A stretch of DNA of 64,000 bases. It comes from DASXKD01 sp963734725. GTDB taxonomy: Bacteria > Actinomycetota > Actinomycetes > Streptosporangiales > Streptosporangiaceae. The notes below the pieces were generated by a model, which saw nothing but the letters and a program-made list of their open reading frames with translations, searched no databases and was not told where the DNA came from. Shown here piece by piece: positions 17,830-27,073 of this stretch. The DNA lies in assembly GCA_963734725.1 (NCBI GenBank), contig CAVTIX010000009.1, positions 620,001 through 684,000 on the forward strand, written 5' to 3'. The position numbers and the translations under genes are program-made. The stretch's first letter is position 1; the number at the start of each line of letters is the position of its first letter.

Positions 17830-18778
17830 CTACCGGCCGAGCTGCGCGGAGATCTCAGACAGCTGCTCCAGCCGGCGCTCCAGCGACGGGTGCGTGGAGA
17901 AGACCGAGGACAGGGTCGTCGTGTTGGCCTTGAACGCCGGGGCGAAGTAAAAGGCGTTCAGCGCCTGCGCCTCGCGCAGGTCCTTGGTCGGGATCGCGGA
18001 CATCGCCCCGCTCACCTTCTGCAGCGCGCTGGCCAGGTGCGAGGGCTGGCCGGTGAGCAGGGCGCCGGCCCGGTCGGCCGCGAGCTCACGGTACCGGGAC
18101 AGCAGGCGGATCAGCAGGAAGCTGATCGCGTAGACGACCACGCTGACCAGCATCACGATCAGCAAGATCGGCAATGCCCCGCCGTTGTTGTTGTTGTTGT
18201 TGCCGCCGCGCGCCGCCGCCGCCGAAAAGCTCACCATAGAACGCGAACCTGACCAGCAGGCCGGCCACGATGCCCAGGAACGAGGCGATCGTCATCACCA
18301 CGACGTCCTTGTGCGCGACGTGGGACATCTCGTGCGCGAGCACGCCCTCGAGCTCATTGTCGTCCAGCCGCCGCATCAGCCCCGTGGTCACGCACAGGAC
18401 CGCGTTGTTACTGTTACGCCCGGTGGCGAAGGCGTTGGGCATGTCGGCCTGCGCGATCGCGACCCGCGGCTTGGGCATGTCGGCCAGCGCGCACAGCCGG
18501 TCGATGATCCCGTGCAGTTTCGGCGCCTCTTCCGGGGTGACCTCCTTCGCGCCGGACGCCCGGAGCGCGATCTTGTCCGACCAGAACAGCGACCCGAAGG
18601 TCAGTCCCCCACCGAGCAGCACGGCGAAGAAGATGATCGCGCCGGCCCCCACCTTGAACGCCGCCAGGATGAACACCAATGCGATCACGAATGCCACGAA
18701 GACGAGTCCCAGCAGGAACATCGTCAGACCCATCCGCGCTTGCAGCCCCCTGTCGGGCGCATAACGGGTTTGCACCAT
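17830..18778 (-). pseudogene. htpX: HtpX-type membrane zinc metalloprotease, frameshifted
   Basis: Membrane-bound M48 protease of envelope quality control. The first frame, from ATG 18778 (GGAGG seven bases upstream), encodes two membrane segments and the zinc site HEMSH with the downstream helix and then derails after FYGELFGGGG. The C-terminal part (LLIRLLSRYRELAADRAGALL, with the third zinc ligand E, to QLSEISAQLGR) lies in another frame ending at 17830. The switch point is within a G+C-rich tract followed by six AAC codons (18183-18215). Length 949 nt is 316 codons plus one, so one extra base is enough. The poly-Asn tract is unusual for the family. Confidence 0.85.
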
Positions 18779-19073
18779 CGCGGCGCCTCCGTTCTTGCCT
18801 GAACCGGCCACCGGGTCAGGCGTACCTATCTCCAGTATCACGCACGAGCCGGGTAGAAAATTCCCAGACCGGCAGGTGCGCGTAGCCATCACGGCCGGGG
18901 GCCACCGTTCCGGCGTCGCGCCGCCGGTGACGGCACCGCCCGTGTGCGGGCTCAGTCCGATTATTGGCGGGAATCCTGAGACTTAGCTGAATGCCAACTG
19001 CTAGCCGGGAAAGTGCCCCGGCCTTGGATGCGGCGCTCAGCCAGGCATCAGCGCTCAGCCGACCCGACGGGCC

Positions 19074-19352
19074 TCAGCCGGGGATGTAGCCCTCGCCGCT
19101 CAGCATGCTCCGCACCTCGTCGAGGTCGGCGTCCGCGCGCGGCAGGATCGAGTCCGACGGCTCCAGAGAGTCCGCAGCGAGCGGGGTCCCGAGCGTCCGC
19201 ACCCGGTCGAGCAGGGCGACCAGGGCGGGCCGGAATGCCTGCTCGTCGCCGTCGTTCACGGCCTTCTCCAAGGTCGCGTCCAGGGTGTTGAGCTCGCGGG
19301 AGGCCGCATCGTCGATCTTGAGCTGCCCCTCGCCCAGAATCCGGATGATCAT
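19074..19352 (-). CDS. pspAA: PspA-associated protein PspAA
   Basis: A 92-residue protein of the PspAA family, starting MIIRILGEGQLKI and ending GEGYIPG. Small acidic, no membrane segment; it always accompanies PspA in actinobacteria and probably binds or regulates it. Its ATG overlaps the pspA stop (ATGA), showing translational coupling. Confidence 0.9.
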   Translation of the reverse strand: MIIRILGEGQLKIDDAASRELNTLDATLEKAVNDGDEQAFRPALVALLDRVRTLGTPLAADSLEPSDSILPRADADLDEVRSMLSGEGYIPG

Positions 19353-20146
19353 GCCCCATCACCGGCTTGGGGCTGCTCGGCCGCGGCCGGCCGCGCCGCG
19401 CCGTCCGGCGCTTGCGTGCCGCCGCCCTCGATTGCCTGCGCGTTGCCGGTGCCGATCTCGCCCCGGAGGCGCTGCAGTTCGAGTTCGATATTCTGCCCGC
19501 CGCGCATCGAGTCGAGCTCGGCCTGGATGTCGTCGCGGGGCGTGCCGGTCATGTCCTCGAGCGCGCCCGAGGCCATCAGCTCGTCAATCGCGCCGGCCCG
19601 CGCCTGCATCTGCGCGGTCTTGTCCTGCGCGCGCTGCACCGCCATGCCGACATCGCCCATCTCCTCGGAGATGCCCGACACCGCCTCGCCGATCCTGCTC
19701 TGCGCCTCGGCCGCGGTGTAGGTGGCCTTGATGGTCTCCTTCTGCATGCGGAAGGCCTCGACCTTGGCCTGCAGGCGCTGCGACGCGACGGTCAGCTTCT
19801 CTTCGTCGGCCTGCAGCGACTGGTACTGGTTCTCCAGGTCGGTGAGCTGGCTCTGCAGCGCCGCCTTGCGGCCCAGCGCCTCCCTGGCCAGGTCCTCCCG
19901 GCCGGCCCCGAGCGCCTGCTTGGCCTGCCCCTCCAGCCTGTTCTGGTTCTTCCGCAGCGAATTCATCTGAAGCTCGACGCGCTTGCGCGAGGTCGCCACG
20001 TCGGCGACGCCCCGGCGCACCTGGGTGAGCATCTCAAGCTGCCGCTGGTAGGAGTAATCCAGGGTCTCGCGGGGATCCTCCATCCGGTCCAGGGCCTTGT
20101 TAGCCTTGGACTTGAAGATCAGCGAAACCCTTTTCATCACGCTCAT
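19349..20146 (-). CDS. pspA: Phage-shock protein A / IM30 family membrane-maintenance protein
   Basis: ESCRT-III-like coiled-coil protein that binds stressed inner membrane. The product starts MSVMKRVSLIFKSKANKALD, the amphipathic membrane-sensing helix, and is helical coiled coil through about residue 220, followed by a flexible Gly/Ala/Gln-rich tail that is longer than in E. coli PspA. Length 265 is normal for actinobacteria. Start ATG 20146 has GGAAGG eight bases upstream. It heads the run pspA-pspAA, with htpX-pspAB 295 bases further on. Confidence 0.93.
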   Translation of the reverse strand: MSVMKRVSLIFKSKANKALDRMEDPRETLDYSYQRQLEMLTQVRRGVADVATSRKRVELQMNSLRKNQNRLEGQAKQALGAGREDLAREALGRKAALQSQLTDLENQYQSLQADEEKLTVASQRLQAKVEAFRMQKETIKATYTAAEAQSRIGEAVSGISEEMGDVGMAVQRAQDKTAQMQARAGAIDELMASGALEDMTGTPRDDIQAELDSMRGGQNIELELQRLRGEIGTGNAQAIEGGGTQAPDGAARPAAAEQPQAGDGA

Positions 20147-20381
20147 GGGCGCGACCTTCCCCTTCGTCGTGTACGACCGCTGCCGCTAGCCCAAACGGGC
20201 GCCGCCAGCTGCGCCCAATCCTCGGCAGCGGCCCACATGCGAGCTGGTTCACCCAGCCTACGCGGTCCCCCGCGTGCCCGTCATCACGACCGTCGCCACG
20301 CGCGGGAGCAGGCCGGACTCGGTCGCGGCCTTTCCCCGGCCAGTCCGCAGCAACCTGGGCATCTGAGCGTAAGCTGGGCGC

Positions 20382-21008
20382 GTGTTCCGACGAAGCCGCA
20401 CCAGCACGGACGAGGGGTCAGGCCAGGACGCCGTCAACGGCGCCGATGCCACGTCCGGCGCTGACACCGCCCTCCCCAAGTCACCCGCCGTGACGGCGGG
20501 CAAGGGCAGGCCCACCCCCAAGCGCAGCGAGGCCGAGCGCCGCCGCCACCAGCCCTACACCGCCCCCAAGGACCGCAAGGAGGCCTCCCGTGTCTCCCGG
20601 GACCGGCAGCGCTCCGACCGCACCCGCCGGATGGAAGCGGTGCGCCGGGGCGAGGAGTGGGCGCTGCCGCCCAGGGACCGTGGCCCGGTCAAGGCGCTGG
20701 CCCGCGACTACGTCAACTCCAAGCGGCGGGTCAGCGAGTACTACATGTACGGGCTGCTCGTCCTGCTGGTGCTGTTGTTCGTCCCCAGCCTGATCGTGAA
20801 GACGATCGTGCCGCTGCTGGTGCTGTCGGCGGTTCTCGTCATGGCCATCGAAGGGTTCTACATCGGCCGGCGGGTGAAGGCCGTGGCCGCCCAGCGCCTG
20901 CCCGGGGAGAGCACCCGCGGCCTCGGCCTGTACGCGGCGATGCGCGCCCTGCAGATCCGCAAGCTGCGAGTGCCCAAGCCCCGGGTCACTCCAGGCGACA
21001 GCTTCTGA
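20382..21008 (+). CDS. DUF3043 membrane protein
   Basis: Conserved actinobacterial protein of unknown function (DUF3043). A long charged, Arg/Lys-rich N-terminal half (PKRSEAERRRHQPYTAPKDR is typical) is followed by DYVNSKRRVSEYYMY and two closely spaced membrane segments (about residues 120-165), ending in a basic cytoplasmic tail. No ribosome site precedes GTG 20382; a TAAGCT box six bases upstream suggests a leaderless transcript. It is divergent from pspA. Confidence 0.88.
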   Translation: MFRRSRTSTDEGSGQDAVNGADATSGADTALPKSPAVTAGKGRPTPKRSEAERRRHQPYTAPKDRKEASRVSRDRQRSDRTRRMEAVRRGEEWALPPRDRGPVKALARDYVNSKRRVSEYYMYGLLVLLVLLFVPSLIVKTIVPLLVLSAVLVMAIEGFYIGRRVKAVAAQRLPGESTRGLGLYAAMRALQIRKLRVPKPRVTPGDSF

Positions 21009-21015
21009 GCGCACA

Positions 21016-21110
21016 GCCGCCGCTCCCGCAGCGCGGGTAAGCCCCGCTCTCCCGGCGCGGGCAAGCCCCGCTCCCGGCGGGGCCCGCTCCCCCAGCGCGG
21101 GCGGGCTGCG
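21016..21110. repeat. G+C-rich short repeats with hairpin potential
   Basis: Between two forward genes, three or four imperfect units of the form gctcccgcagcgcggg / gctctcccggcgcggg / gctcccccagcgcggg alternate with aagcccc. Each can fold into a small hairpin. It probably acts as a terminator of the DUF3043 gene. Confidence 0.55.
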
Positions 21111-21132
21111 CTGTCCCGTTAGGGTCGCTGTC

Positions 21133-22131
21133 ATGGAGCATCGTCATCTGGGCCGCAGTGGCCTCAAAGTCAGCGAGATCGCCTACGGCAACTGGATCAC
21201 CCACGGGTCGCAGGTCGAAGAGGACGCGGCCAAGGCCTGCGTCGCGGCGGCGCTGGACGAGGGGATCACCACCTTCGACACCGCGGACGTGTACGCGGGC
21301 ACCCGCGCCGAGGCGGTCATGGGCCGGGCGCTGGCCGGGATCCGGCGCGAGTCGCTGGAGATCTGCACCAAGGTGTTCTGGCCCACCGGTCCCGGGCCCA
21401 ACGACCGCGGCCTGTCCCGCAAGCACATCATGGAGTCCGCGCACGCCTCGCTGCGCCGGCTCCAGACCGACTACATCGACCTGTACCAGGCGCACCGCTA
21501 CGATCACGAGACCCCGCTCGAAGAGACCCTGCGCGCCTTCGACGACCTGGTCCGCCAGGGCAAGGTGCTCTACATCGGGGTGTCAGAGTGGCGTGCCGAG
21601 GAGATCTCCGCCGCGCTGGCCATCGCCGACCAGATGGGACTGGACCGGCTCGTCTCCAATCAGCCGCAGTACAACATGCTGTGGCGGGTGATCGAGGCCG
21701 AGGTGCTCCCGCTGTGCGCGAAGGAGGGCATCGGCCAGATCGTCTGGTCGCCGATCGCGCAGGGTGTGCTCACCGGCAAGTACCAGCCCGGGCAGGACGT
21801 GCCCGCCGCGTCCCGGGCGACCGACGCCAGCGGGTCCAGCTTCATCAAGGGCTTCCTCGCCGAGGACATCCTGAGCCGGGTGGCCGGACTGCGCCCGGTA
21901 GCGGAGGAGGCCGGGCTGAGCATGGCCCAGCTCGCCATCGCCTGGGTGCTGCAAAACCCGGGCGTGTCCGCCGCGATCATCGGGGCCACCCGGCCCGAGC
22001 AAGTCAGGGAGAACGTGAAGGCTTCCGGCGTCCGGCTGGACGACAAGGTGATGCGCAAGATCGACGACGTTCTCGGCCCGGTGATCATGCGCGACCCGGC
22101 ACGGACGGTCAGCCCGCCGGCCCGCCCTTGA
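21133..22131 (+). CDS. Aldo/keto reductase
   Basis: NAD(P)H-dependent (alpha/beta)8-barrel oxidoreductase of the AKR superfamily, closest in pattern to the KvBeta-like/YghZ group: MEHRHLGRSGLKVSEI start, catalytic Asp and Tyr in FDTADVYAGT, Lys in CTKVFWPT and His in YQAHRYD. The cofactor-binding C-terminal motif (AAIIGATRPEQVRENVKAS) is intact. The substrate is not predictable. Length 332 is normal. It appears monocistronic, with a hairpin-rich region upstream. Confidence 0.92.
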   Translation: MEHRHLGRSGLKVSEIAYGNWITHGSQVEEDAAKACVAAALDEGITTFDTADVYAGTRAEAVMGRALAGIRRESLEICTKVFWPTGPGPNDRGLSRKHIMESAHASLRRLQTDYIDLYQAHRYDHETPLEETLRAFDDLVRQGKVLYIGVSEWRAEEISAALAIADQMGLDRLVSNQPQYNMLWRVIEAEVLPLCAKEGIGQIVWSPIAQGVLTGKYQPGQDVPAASRATDASGSSFIKGFLAEDILSRVAGLRPVAEEAGLSMAQLAIAWVLQNPGVSAAIIGATRPEQVRENVKASGVRLDDKVMRKIDDVLGPVIMRDPARTVSPPARP

Positions 22132-22143
22132 CCTGGCGCGGGT

Positions 22144-22353
22144 TCAGTCCGCCGGGTGCAGGCTCATCGGCCCGTATTCAACCCTGCTCTCCTCCAGCAG
22201 GGTTACCTGGTCAACGCCCGATTGCAGCAGCACGCGCCAGTTCTCCCCGAGCCAGTTCTCCGCATCGCCCTGGCTGCCGAAGGCCTCCTTCGGCACGTCG
22301 CCGGAGCTTGCCGGTGTCCCGTCTGCCTTCTCGAACCGCCAGGACCACACCAT
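22144..22353 (-). CDS. Small conserved actinobacterial protein of unknown function
   Basis: A 69-residue acidic protein beginning MVWSWRFEKADG and ending YGPMSLHPAD, with aromatic residues spaced in FGSQGDAENWLGENWRVLL. I know this type as a small conserved actinobacterial protein without assigned function. ATG 22353 with a GGAGG eleven bases upstream is preferred over an upstream start at 22419. It converges on the aldo/keto reductase gene. Confidence 0.75.
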   Translation of the reverse strand: MVWSWRFEKADGTPASSGDVPKEAFGSQGDAENWLGENWRVLLQSGVDQVTLLEESRVEYGPMSLHPAD

Positions 22354-22597
22354 GTCGGCTGCACCTCCGCGGCCGAGCCTAGCCGAGCCGCCCCGCCCCC
22401 TCTGAGCAAGCCGCCCCAAGCCCGCCCGGGTACGCGGCAGGCATTGTGAGGTGACCGGAATGTCAGCGCAGCGGGATTCAGGGCCGAACGCCCCGAGCGG
22501 AGGACCCTCACCTGTTAGGTTTTGTTACCGCTAGCCCTGTGCAATGGGCCGCTGCGGGGCGTCGCCGGCCCTGTTCCGTGATCGAGGTGGTGGCGAC

Positions 22598-23488
22598 ATG
22601 ACACGCATTGTCGTCGTAGGTGACCTGATGACCGACACGGTCGCTCGTGCGGCGCTTCCCTTGGTGAAGGGCAGCGACACCCCCGCCGCGGTCACCGCCC
22701 ACGGAGGCGGCTCGGGCGCCAACATCGCCGCCTGGCTAGCGGTGGACGGGGCCGAGGTCGCCTTCGTCGGCCGCCGCGGCGCCGACATCGCCGGCCGCAA
22801 CCGGGACATGGAACTCATGGGCTACGGCGTGGACGCCCGGCTGGTCATGGACCCGGAGCGGCCCACTGGCGCCTGCGTGGTGATGATCACGCACAGGTCC
22901 GACAGCACCATGCTGTCGGATCCCGGCGCCAACGCCGCGCTGTCCCCCGACGACCTGCCGCAAGACCTGTTCACCCCGGGCTGCCACCTGCACACGTCCG
23001 GGTACACGCTGCTAAACGAGGGGTCCCGCCCGGCGGCCATCACCGCGATGAACTACGCCAGGCAGGCGGACATGACCATCTCGGTGGACGGCGCATCGGT
23101 CGCGCCGCTGGAGCGGGTCGGCGCCGAGCCCTACCTGGAGATGACCAACGGCGCCACGCTGTTGTTCGTGAACGCGGCGCAGGCCGCGGTGCTCACCGGC
23201 CGCGACGACCCCGCGCAGGCCGCCCGGGTGCTGACCGCCTGGTACCCGCAGGTGGTGGTGAAGCTCGGCCCTGACGGCGCGCTGTTCGCGAACGGCCGGC
23301 CGGAGGCCATCCGGACGCCGGCCCAGGTGGTGGAGCACCCCGTGGACGGGACCGGCAGCGGCGACGCGTTCTGCGCCGGATTCCTCATCCCCTGGCTGGA
23401 CAAGAAGCCGCCGGTGGAGGCGCTGGACAGCGGCTGCCGCCTAGCCGCGCGCGCCCGGTCACTCGTTGGCGCCCGGCCTGCGCTCTGA
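22598..23488 (+). CDS. PfkB-family carbohydrate kinase
   Basis: Ribokinase-like sugar kinase with the substrate loop GGGSGANIAAWLA near residue 35 and the catalytic anion-hole motif DGTGSGDAFCAGF near residue 250. The 296-residue length is typical. ATG 22598 follows a GAGGTGG ribosome site. Substrate is unknown; the overlapping downstream SDR gene suggests a shared sugar or polyol pathway. The gene is unlike the adenosine-kinase-like PfkB protein at 12729-13709. Confidence 0.88.
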   Translation: MTRIVVVGDLMTDTVARAALPLVKGSDTPAAVTAHGGGSGANIAAWLAVDGAEVAFVGRRGADIAGRNRDMELMGYGVDARLVMDPERPTGACVVMITHRSDSTMLSDPGANAALSPDDLPQDLFTPGCHLHTSGYTLLNEGSRPAAITAMNYARQADMTISVDGASVAPLERVGAEPYLEMTNGATLLFVNAAQAAVLTGRDDPAQAARVLTAWYPQVVVKLGPDGALFANGRPEAIRTPAQVVEHPVDGTGSGDAFCAGFLIPWLDKKPPVEALDSGCRLAARARSLVGARPAL

Positions 23489-24260
23489 CCCGGGCTTCCT
23501 GCCCTCGCTGTTCTCGCTACAGGGCAGGGTTGCCCTGGTCACCGGCGGAAGCTCCGGCATCGGCCGCGCGATGGCGCGGGCCCTCGCGCTGGCGGGCGCC
23601 AGGGTGGTGCTCCTGGCCCGCCGCGAGGCGCCGCTGGCGGAGACCGCAGGCGCACTGCGGGCCGAGGACGGCGAGGCGGCCTGGGTAAGCGCCGACCTCG
23701 CCAACCGGGCCGCGGTCCTGCCTGGCGCCGAGGCGGCGGCCGTGCCGTTCGGCGAGCCGGACATCGTGGTCAACGCCGCGGGCGTGAACATCCGCCCGCC
23801 ACTGGCGGACCTGACCCCAGCCGAGTGGGACACGCTGCTGGCCGTCAACCTCACCGCGCCGTTCCTGCTCGGGCAGCGGTTCGGTCCCGCGATGGCTGGC
23901 CGAGGCTGGGGGCGGATCCTCAACGTCGCCTCCCAGCAGACGGTCCGGGCGTTCGGGAACAGCGGCGGGTACGGCGCTGCCAAGGCCGGGCTGGCCGGGC
24001 TGACCAGGTCCCAGTCCGAGGCGTGGGCACCGCACGGGGTGTGCTGCAACGCGATCGTTCCCGGTTTCGTGGCCACCCCGCTCACCGCCGAGGTCGCCGC
24101 CGACCCGGTCCGTTCGGCGGCGCTCGCAGCCCGCACCATGATCGGCCGTAACGGGGAACCGGCCGACTTCGAGGGGGTGGCCGTGTTCCTGGCCAGCCGG
24201 GCCAGCGGCTATGTCACGGGGCAAATGATCTTCGTCAACGGCGGCTTCTCGGCTAAGTGA
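23466..24260 (+). CDS. Short-chain dehydrogenase/reductase (classical SDR)
   Basis: NAD(P)(H)-dependent oxidoreductase. The Rossmann motif TGGSSGIG, the structural NAAG, and the catalytic Ser...YxxxK (YGAAK) are all present, and the C terminus GYVTGQMIFVNGGF is characteristic of the gluconate/ketoacyl-reductase-like SDRs. It overlaps the kinase gene by 23 bases with a TTG start at 23466; no better start exists before the Rossmann strand, so coupled translation is likely. Together with the kinase it may form a small sugar-acid or polyol catabolic unit. Confidence 0.9.
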   Translation: MAPGLRSDPGFLPSLFSLQGRVALVTGGSSGIGRAMARALALAGARVVLLARREAPLAETAGALRAEDGEAAWVSADLANRAAVLPGAEAAAVPFGEPDIVVNAAGVNIRPPLADLTPAEWDTLLAVNLTAPFLLGQRFGPAMAGRGWGRILNVASQQTVRAFGNSGGYGAAKAGLAGLTRSQSEAWAPHGVCCNAIVPGFVATPLTAEVAADPVRSAALAARTMIGRNGEPADFEGVAVFLASRASGYVTGQMIFVNGGFSAK

Positions 24261-24382
24261 GGCTGTGGCCAGCCTTCGCTCGTACGCCAGCCACGTACGG
24301 AGCAGGGGCAGCCAGGTTGACCTGGGCGCCCCGTGCGCCAAGGTGTTCGTAATGCATGGGATTACCCGGCACAATGGCGGAC

Positions 24383-26941
24383 ATGGCTAGACGTTCCGCG
24401 ACCACCTCCCCCAGCAGCCGCCACACGGGGGGCGCACCTCCCGAGGATTTCGAAGAGAACATCGTCAACATCGACGTCGCCGAGGAGATGCGCGGCAGCT
24501 ACCTCGAGTACGCCTACTCCGTCATCTACCAGCGCGCGATCCCGGACGCTCGAGACGGCCTCAAGCCGGTGCAGCGCCGGATCCTCTACCAGATGAACGA
24601 GATGGGCCTGCGCCCCGACCGCGGCCACGTCAAGTGCGCGCGCGTGGTCGGGGAGGTCATGGGGCGGCTGCACCCGCATGGCGACGCCGCGATCTACGAC
24701 GCGCTGGTCCGGATGGCGCAGCCGTGGGTGATGCGGCTGCCGCTGGTGGACGGACACGGGAACTTCGGCTCCCTGGGCGGCGACGACGCCCCCGCCGCCT
24801 ACCGGTACACCGAGGCGCGGCTGACCGCCGCCGCCATGGAGATGGTGGCATCGATCGACGAAGACACCGTCAACTTCCAGCCCAACTACGACGGCACCGA
24901 GGTCCAGCCCGAGGTCCTGCCGTCCGGGCTGCCCAACCTGCTGGTCAACGGCGCGTCCGGGATCGCGGTGGGCATGGCGACCAACATGGCCCCGCACAAC
25001 CTCGGCGAGGTGATCACCGCAGCGCGGCACCTCATCGACAATCCCGAAGCCGGCCTGGACGAGCTGATGCGCATCGTCCCCGGCCCGGACCTGCCCACTG
25101 GCGGCAAGATCGTCGGCCTGGACGGGATCCGGGAGGCCTACGAGACCGGCCGCGGCATCTTCCGCACCCGCGCCGCCGCCCGGGTCGAGAAGATCACCCC
25201 GCGCCGCGCCGGGATCGTGGTCACCGAGCTGCCCTACAACATCGGCCCGGAGAAGGTCATCGGGCGGATCAAGGACCTGGTCGGGGCGAAGAAGCTCGCC
25301 GGGATCGCCGACGTCAAGGACCTCACCGACCGGCGGCGCGGCCTGCACCTGGTCATCGAGATCCGCTCCGGCTTCCATCCCGAGGCCGTGCTGGCCGAGC
25401 TGTACCGGCTCACGCCCATGGAGGAGACGTTCGGCATCAACAACGTCGCGCTGGTCAACGGCCAGCCGCGGCTGCTGGGCCTGCGTGAGCTGCTGCAGAT
25501 CTACGTCGATCACCGGATCGAGGTCACCCGCCGGCGCACCGAGTTCCGGCGGCGCAAGCGCCAAGACCGGCTGCACCTGGTCAACGGCCTGATGATCGCC
25601 CTGCTGAACATCGACGAGGTGATCCAGGTCATCCGCAGCAGCGACAACGCGGCGGCGGCCAAGGAACGCCTGATGAGCGTGTTCGACCTGTCCGAGATCC
25701 AGGCCGCCTACATCCTGGACACGCCGCTGCGCAGGCTGACCCGCTACGACCGGCTGGAGCTGGAGCGGGAGGCGGAGACGCTGCGCGCGGAGATCGAGGA
25801 GCTGACCGCGATCCTGGAGTCGGAGTCGCGGCTGCGCGGGGTGGTCTCCGGCGAGCTGGCCAGCGTCGCCCAGCGGTTCGCTGACCCGCGCCGCACGGTC
25901 CTGCTTGAGGGCACTGGCGCGCTACGGACCGCGGCGGTCCCGCTGGAGGTCGCGGACGACCCGTGCCAGGTGCTGCTGTCGTCCGGCGGCCTGATCGCCC
26001 GGACACCGATTGATTTGGCCGAACGAGACATGCCCGCAGACCGGCCGCCCGCCGCCGCGCCGCCCGGCCGGGGCGGGCCTGCGGCAGGGCCGCGGGCCGC
26101 GCACGATGTGATGGTGTCCAGCGTGCAGACCACCGCCCGGGGCGCCCTCGGCGTGGTGACCTCACACGGCCGGCTGATCCGGATCAGCGCACTGGAGATC
26201 CCGGCGCTGCCGCCGAGCGCGAACTCACCAAGCCTGGCGGGCGGCGCCCCGGTCACCGAGTTCGTGGCGCTGGCATCCGGGGAGTCCGTGGTGGGGCTGG
26301 CCGCCCCGGACGCGGCGGCCGCCGGGCTGGCCTTGGGCACCGCGGGCGGCGTGGTCAAACGGGTGGCGCCCGACTACCCGGGCAGCCAACAGGAGTTCGA
26401 GGTGATCTCGCTCAAGCCCGGTGACCGCGTGGTGGGTGCGGTTCAGTTGCCGAGCGAGGATTACGACCTGGTGTTCATCACCACCGACGCCCAGTTGCTC
26501 AAGTTCGCCGCGGCCGCGGTCCGGCCCCAGGGCCGGGCAGCGGGGGGCATGGCGGGGATCCGGCTGGCCGCGCGCGCCTCGGTGACCTGGTTCGGCGCGG
26601 TAGCGACCGGCCCCGCTGCTTCCGGGGAGGGCGAGCCCGTCGTGGTCACCGTGGCAGGCAGCACCGGCGCGCTGCCGGGAACCGGGGCGGCGACCGTGAA
26701 GGTGACCCCGTACCGGGAGTACCCGCCCAAGGGCCGGGCCACCGGCGGCGTGCGCTGCCATAGGTTCCTCAAGGGCGAGGACACCCTGGTGCTGGCCTGG
26801 GCCGGCCCCGGCCCGGCACGCGGCGCCACCGACGCGGGCGTGCCGGTGAACTTGCCCGCGGCCGATGGCCGCAGGGACGGCTCGGGTGACCGGATCCGCC
26901 AGCCACTGACCGCACTCGGCGGCCTGGCGCCCTCGCCGTAA
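24383..26941 (+). CDS. parC: DNA topoisomerase IV subunit A
   Basis: DNA-breaking subunit of a type IIA topoisomerase that decatenates daughter chromosomes. Start MARRSATTSPSS at 24383 matches actinobacterial ParC; the winged-helix region KPVQRRILYQMNEMGLRPDR and the catalytic Tyr142 in AYRYTEARL are intact. The C-terminal domain (from about residue 500) contains degenerate beta-pinwheel blades and a Pro/Ala-rich insert (about 550-575); it lacks the GyrA box, supporting ParC rather than GyrA. Its partner gene parE is 1.7 kb away on the opposite strand. Confidence 0.92.
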   Translation: MARRSATTSPSSRHTGGAPPEDFEENIVNIDVAEEMRGSYLEYAYSVIYQRAIPDARDGLKPVQRRILYQMNEMGLRPDRGHVKCARVVGEVMGRLHPHGDAAIYDALVRMAQPWVMRLPLVDGHGNFGSLGGDDAPAAYRYTEARLTAAAMEMVASIDEDTVNFQPNYDGTEVQPEVLPSGLPNLLVNGASGIAVGMATNMAPHNLGEVITAARHLIDNPEAGLDELMRIVPGPDLPTGGKIVGLDGIREAYETGRGIFRTRAAARVEKITPRRAGIVVTELPYNIGPEKVIGRIKDLVGAKKLAGIADVKDLTDRRRGLHLVIEIRSGFHPEAVLAELYRLTPMEETFGINNVALVNGQPRLLGLRELLQIYVDHRIEVTRRRTEFRRRKRQDRLHLVNGLMIALLNIDEVIQVIRSSDNAAAAKERLMSVFDLSEIQAAYILDTPLRRLTRYDRLELEREAETLRAEIEELTAILESESRLRGVVSGELASVAQRFADPRRTVLLEGTGALRTAAVPLEVADDPCQVLLSSGGLIARTPIDLAERDMPADRPPAAAPPGRGGPAAGPRAAHDVMVSSVQTTARGALGVVTSHGRLIRISALEIPALPPSANSPSLAGGAPVTEFVALASGESVVGLAAPDAAAAGLALGTAGGVVKRVAPDYPGSQQEFEVISLKPGDRVVGAVQLPSEDYDLVFITTDAQLLKFAAAAVRPQGRAAGGMAGIRLAARASVTWFGAVATGPAASGEGEPVVVTVAGSTGALPGTGAATVKVTPYREYPPKGRATGGVRCHRFLKGEDTLVLAWAGPGPARGATDAGVPVNLPAADGRRDGSGDRIRQPLTALGGLAPSP

Positions 26942-27014
26942 CTGCCCCCGGCGGCCTGGCGCCCCTGGTCTGACCGCCAGCCTCGGCAACCCAGTCCGTG
27001 CGTTTGCCGTGATA

Positions 27015-27073
27015 TCACGCGAAACGGCCGCTTTGCGCCCGATTTGTCCGGCTTGGGCGTGCGTTTCGCGTGA
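27015..27073. repeat. Inverted repeat at the 3' end of the oxidase gene
   Basis: A perfect 11-bp inverted repeat, tcacgcgaaac at 27015-27025 and gtttcgcgtga at 27063-27073, encloses 37 bases. The oxidase stop codon is inside the left arm. It could be a terminator or a mobile small repeat. Confidence 0.75.
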
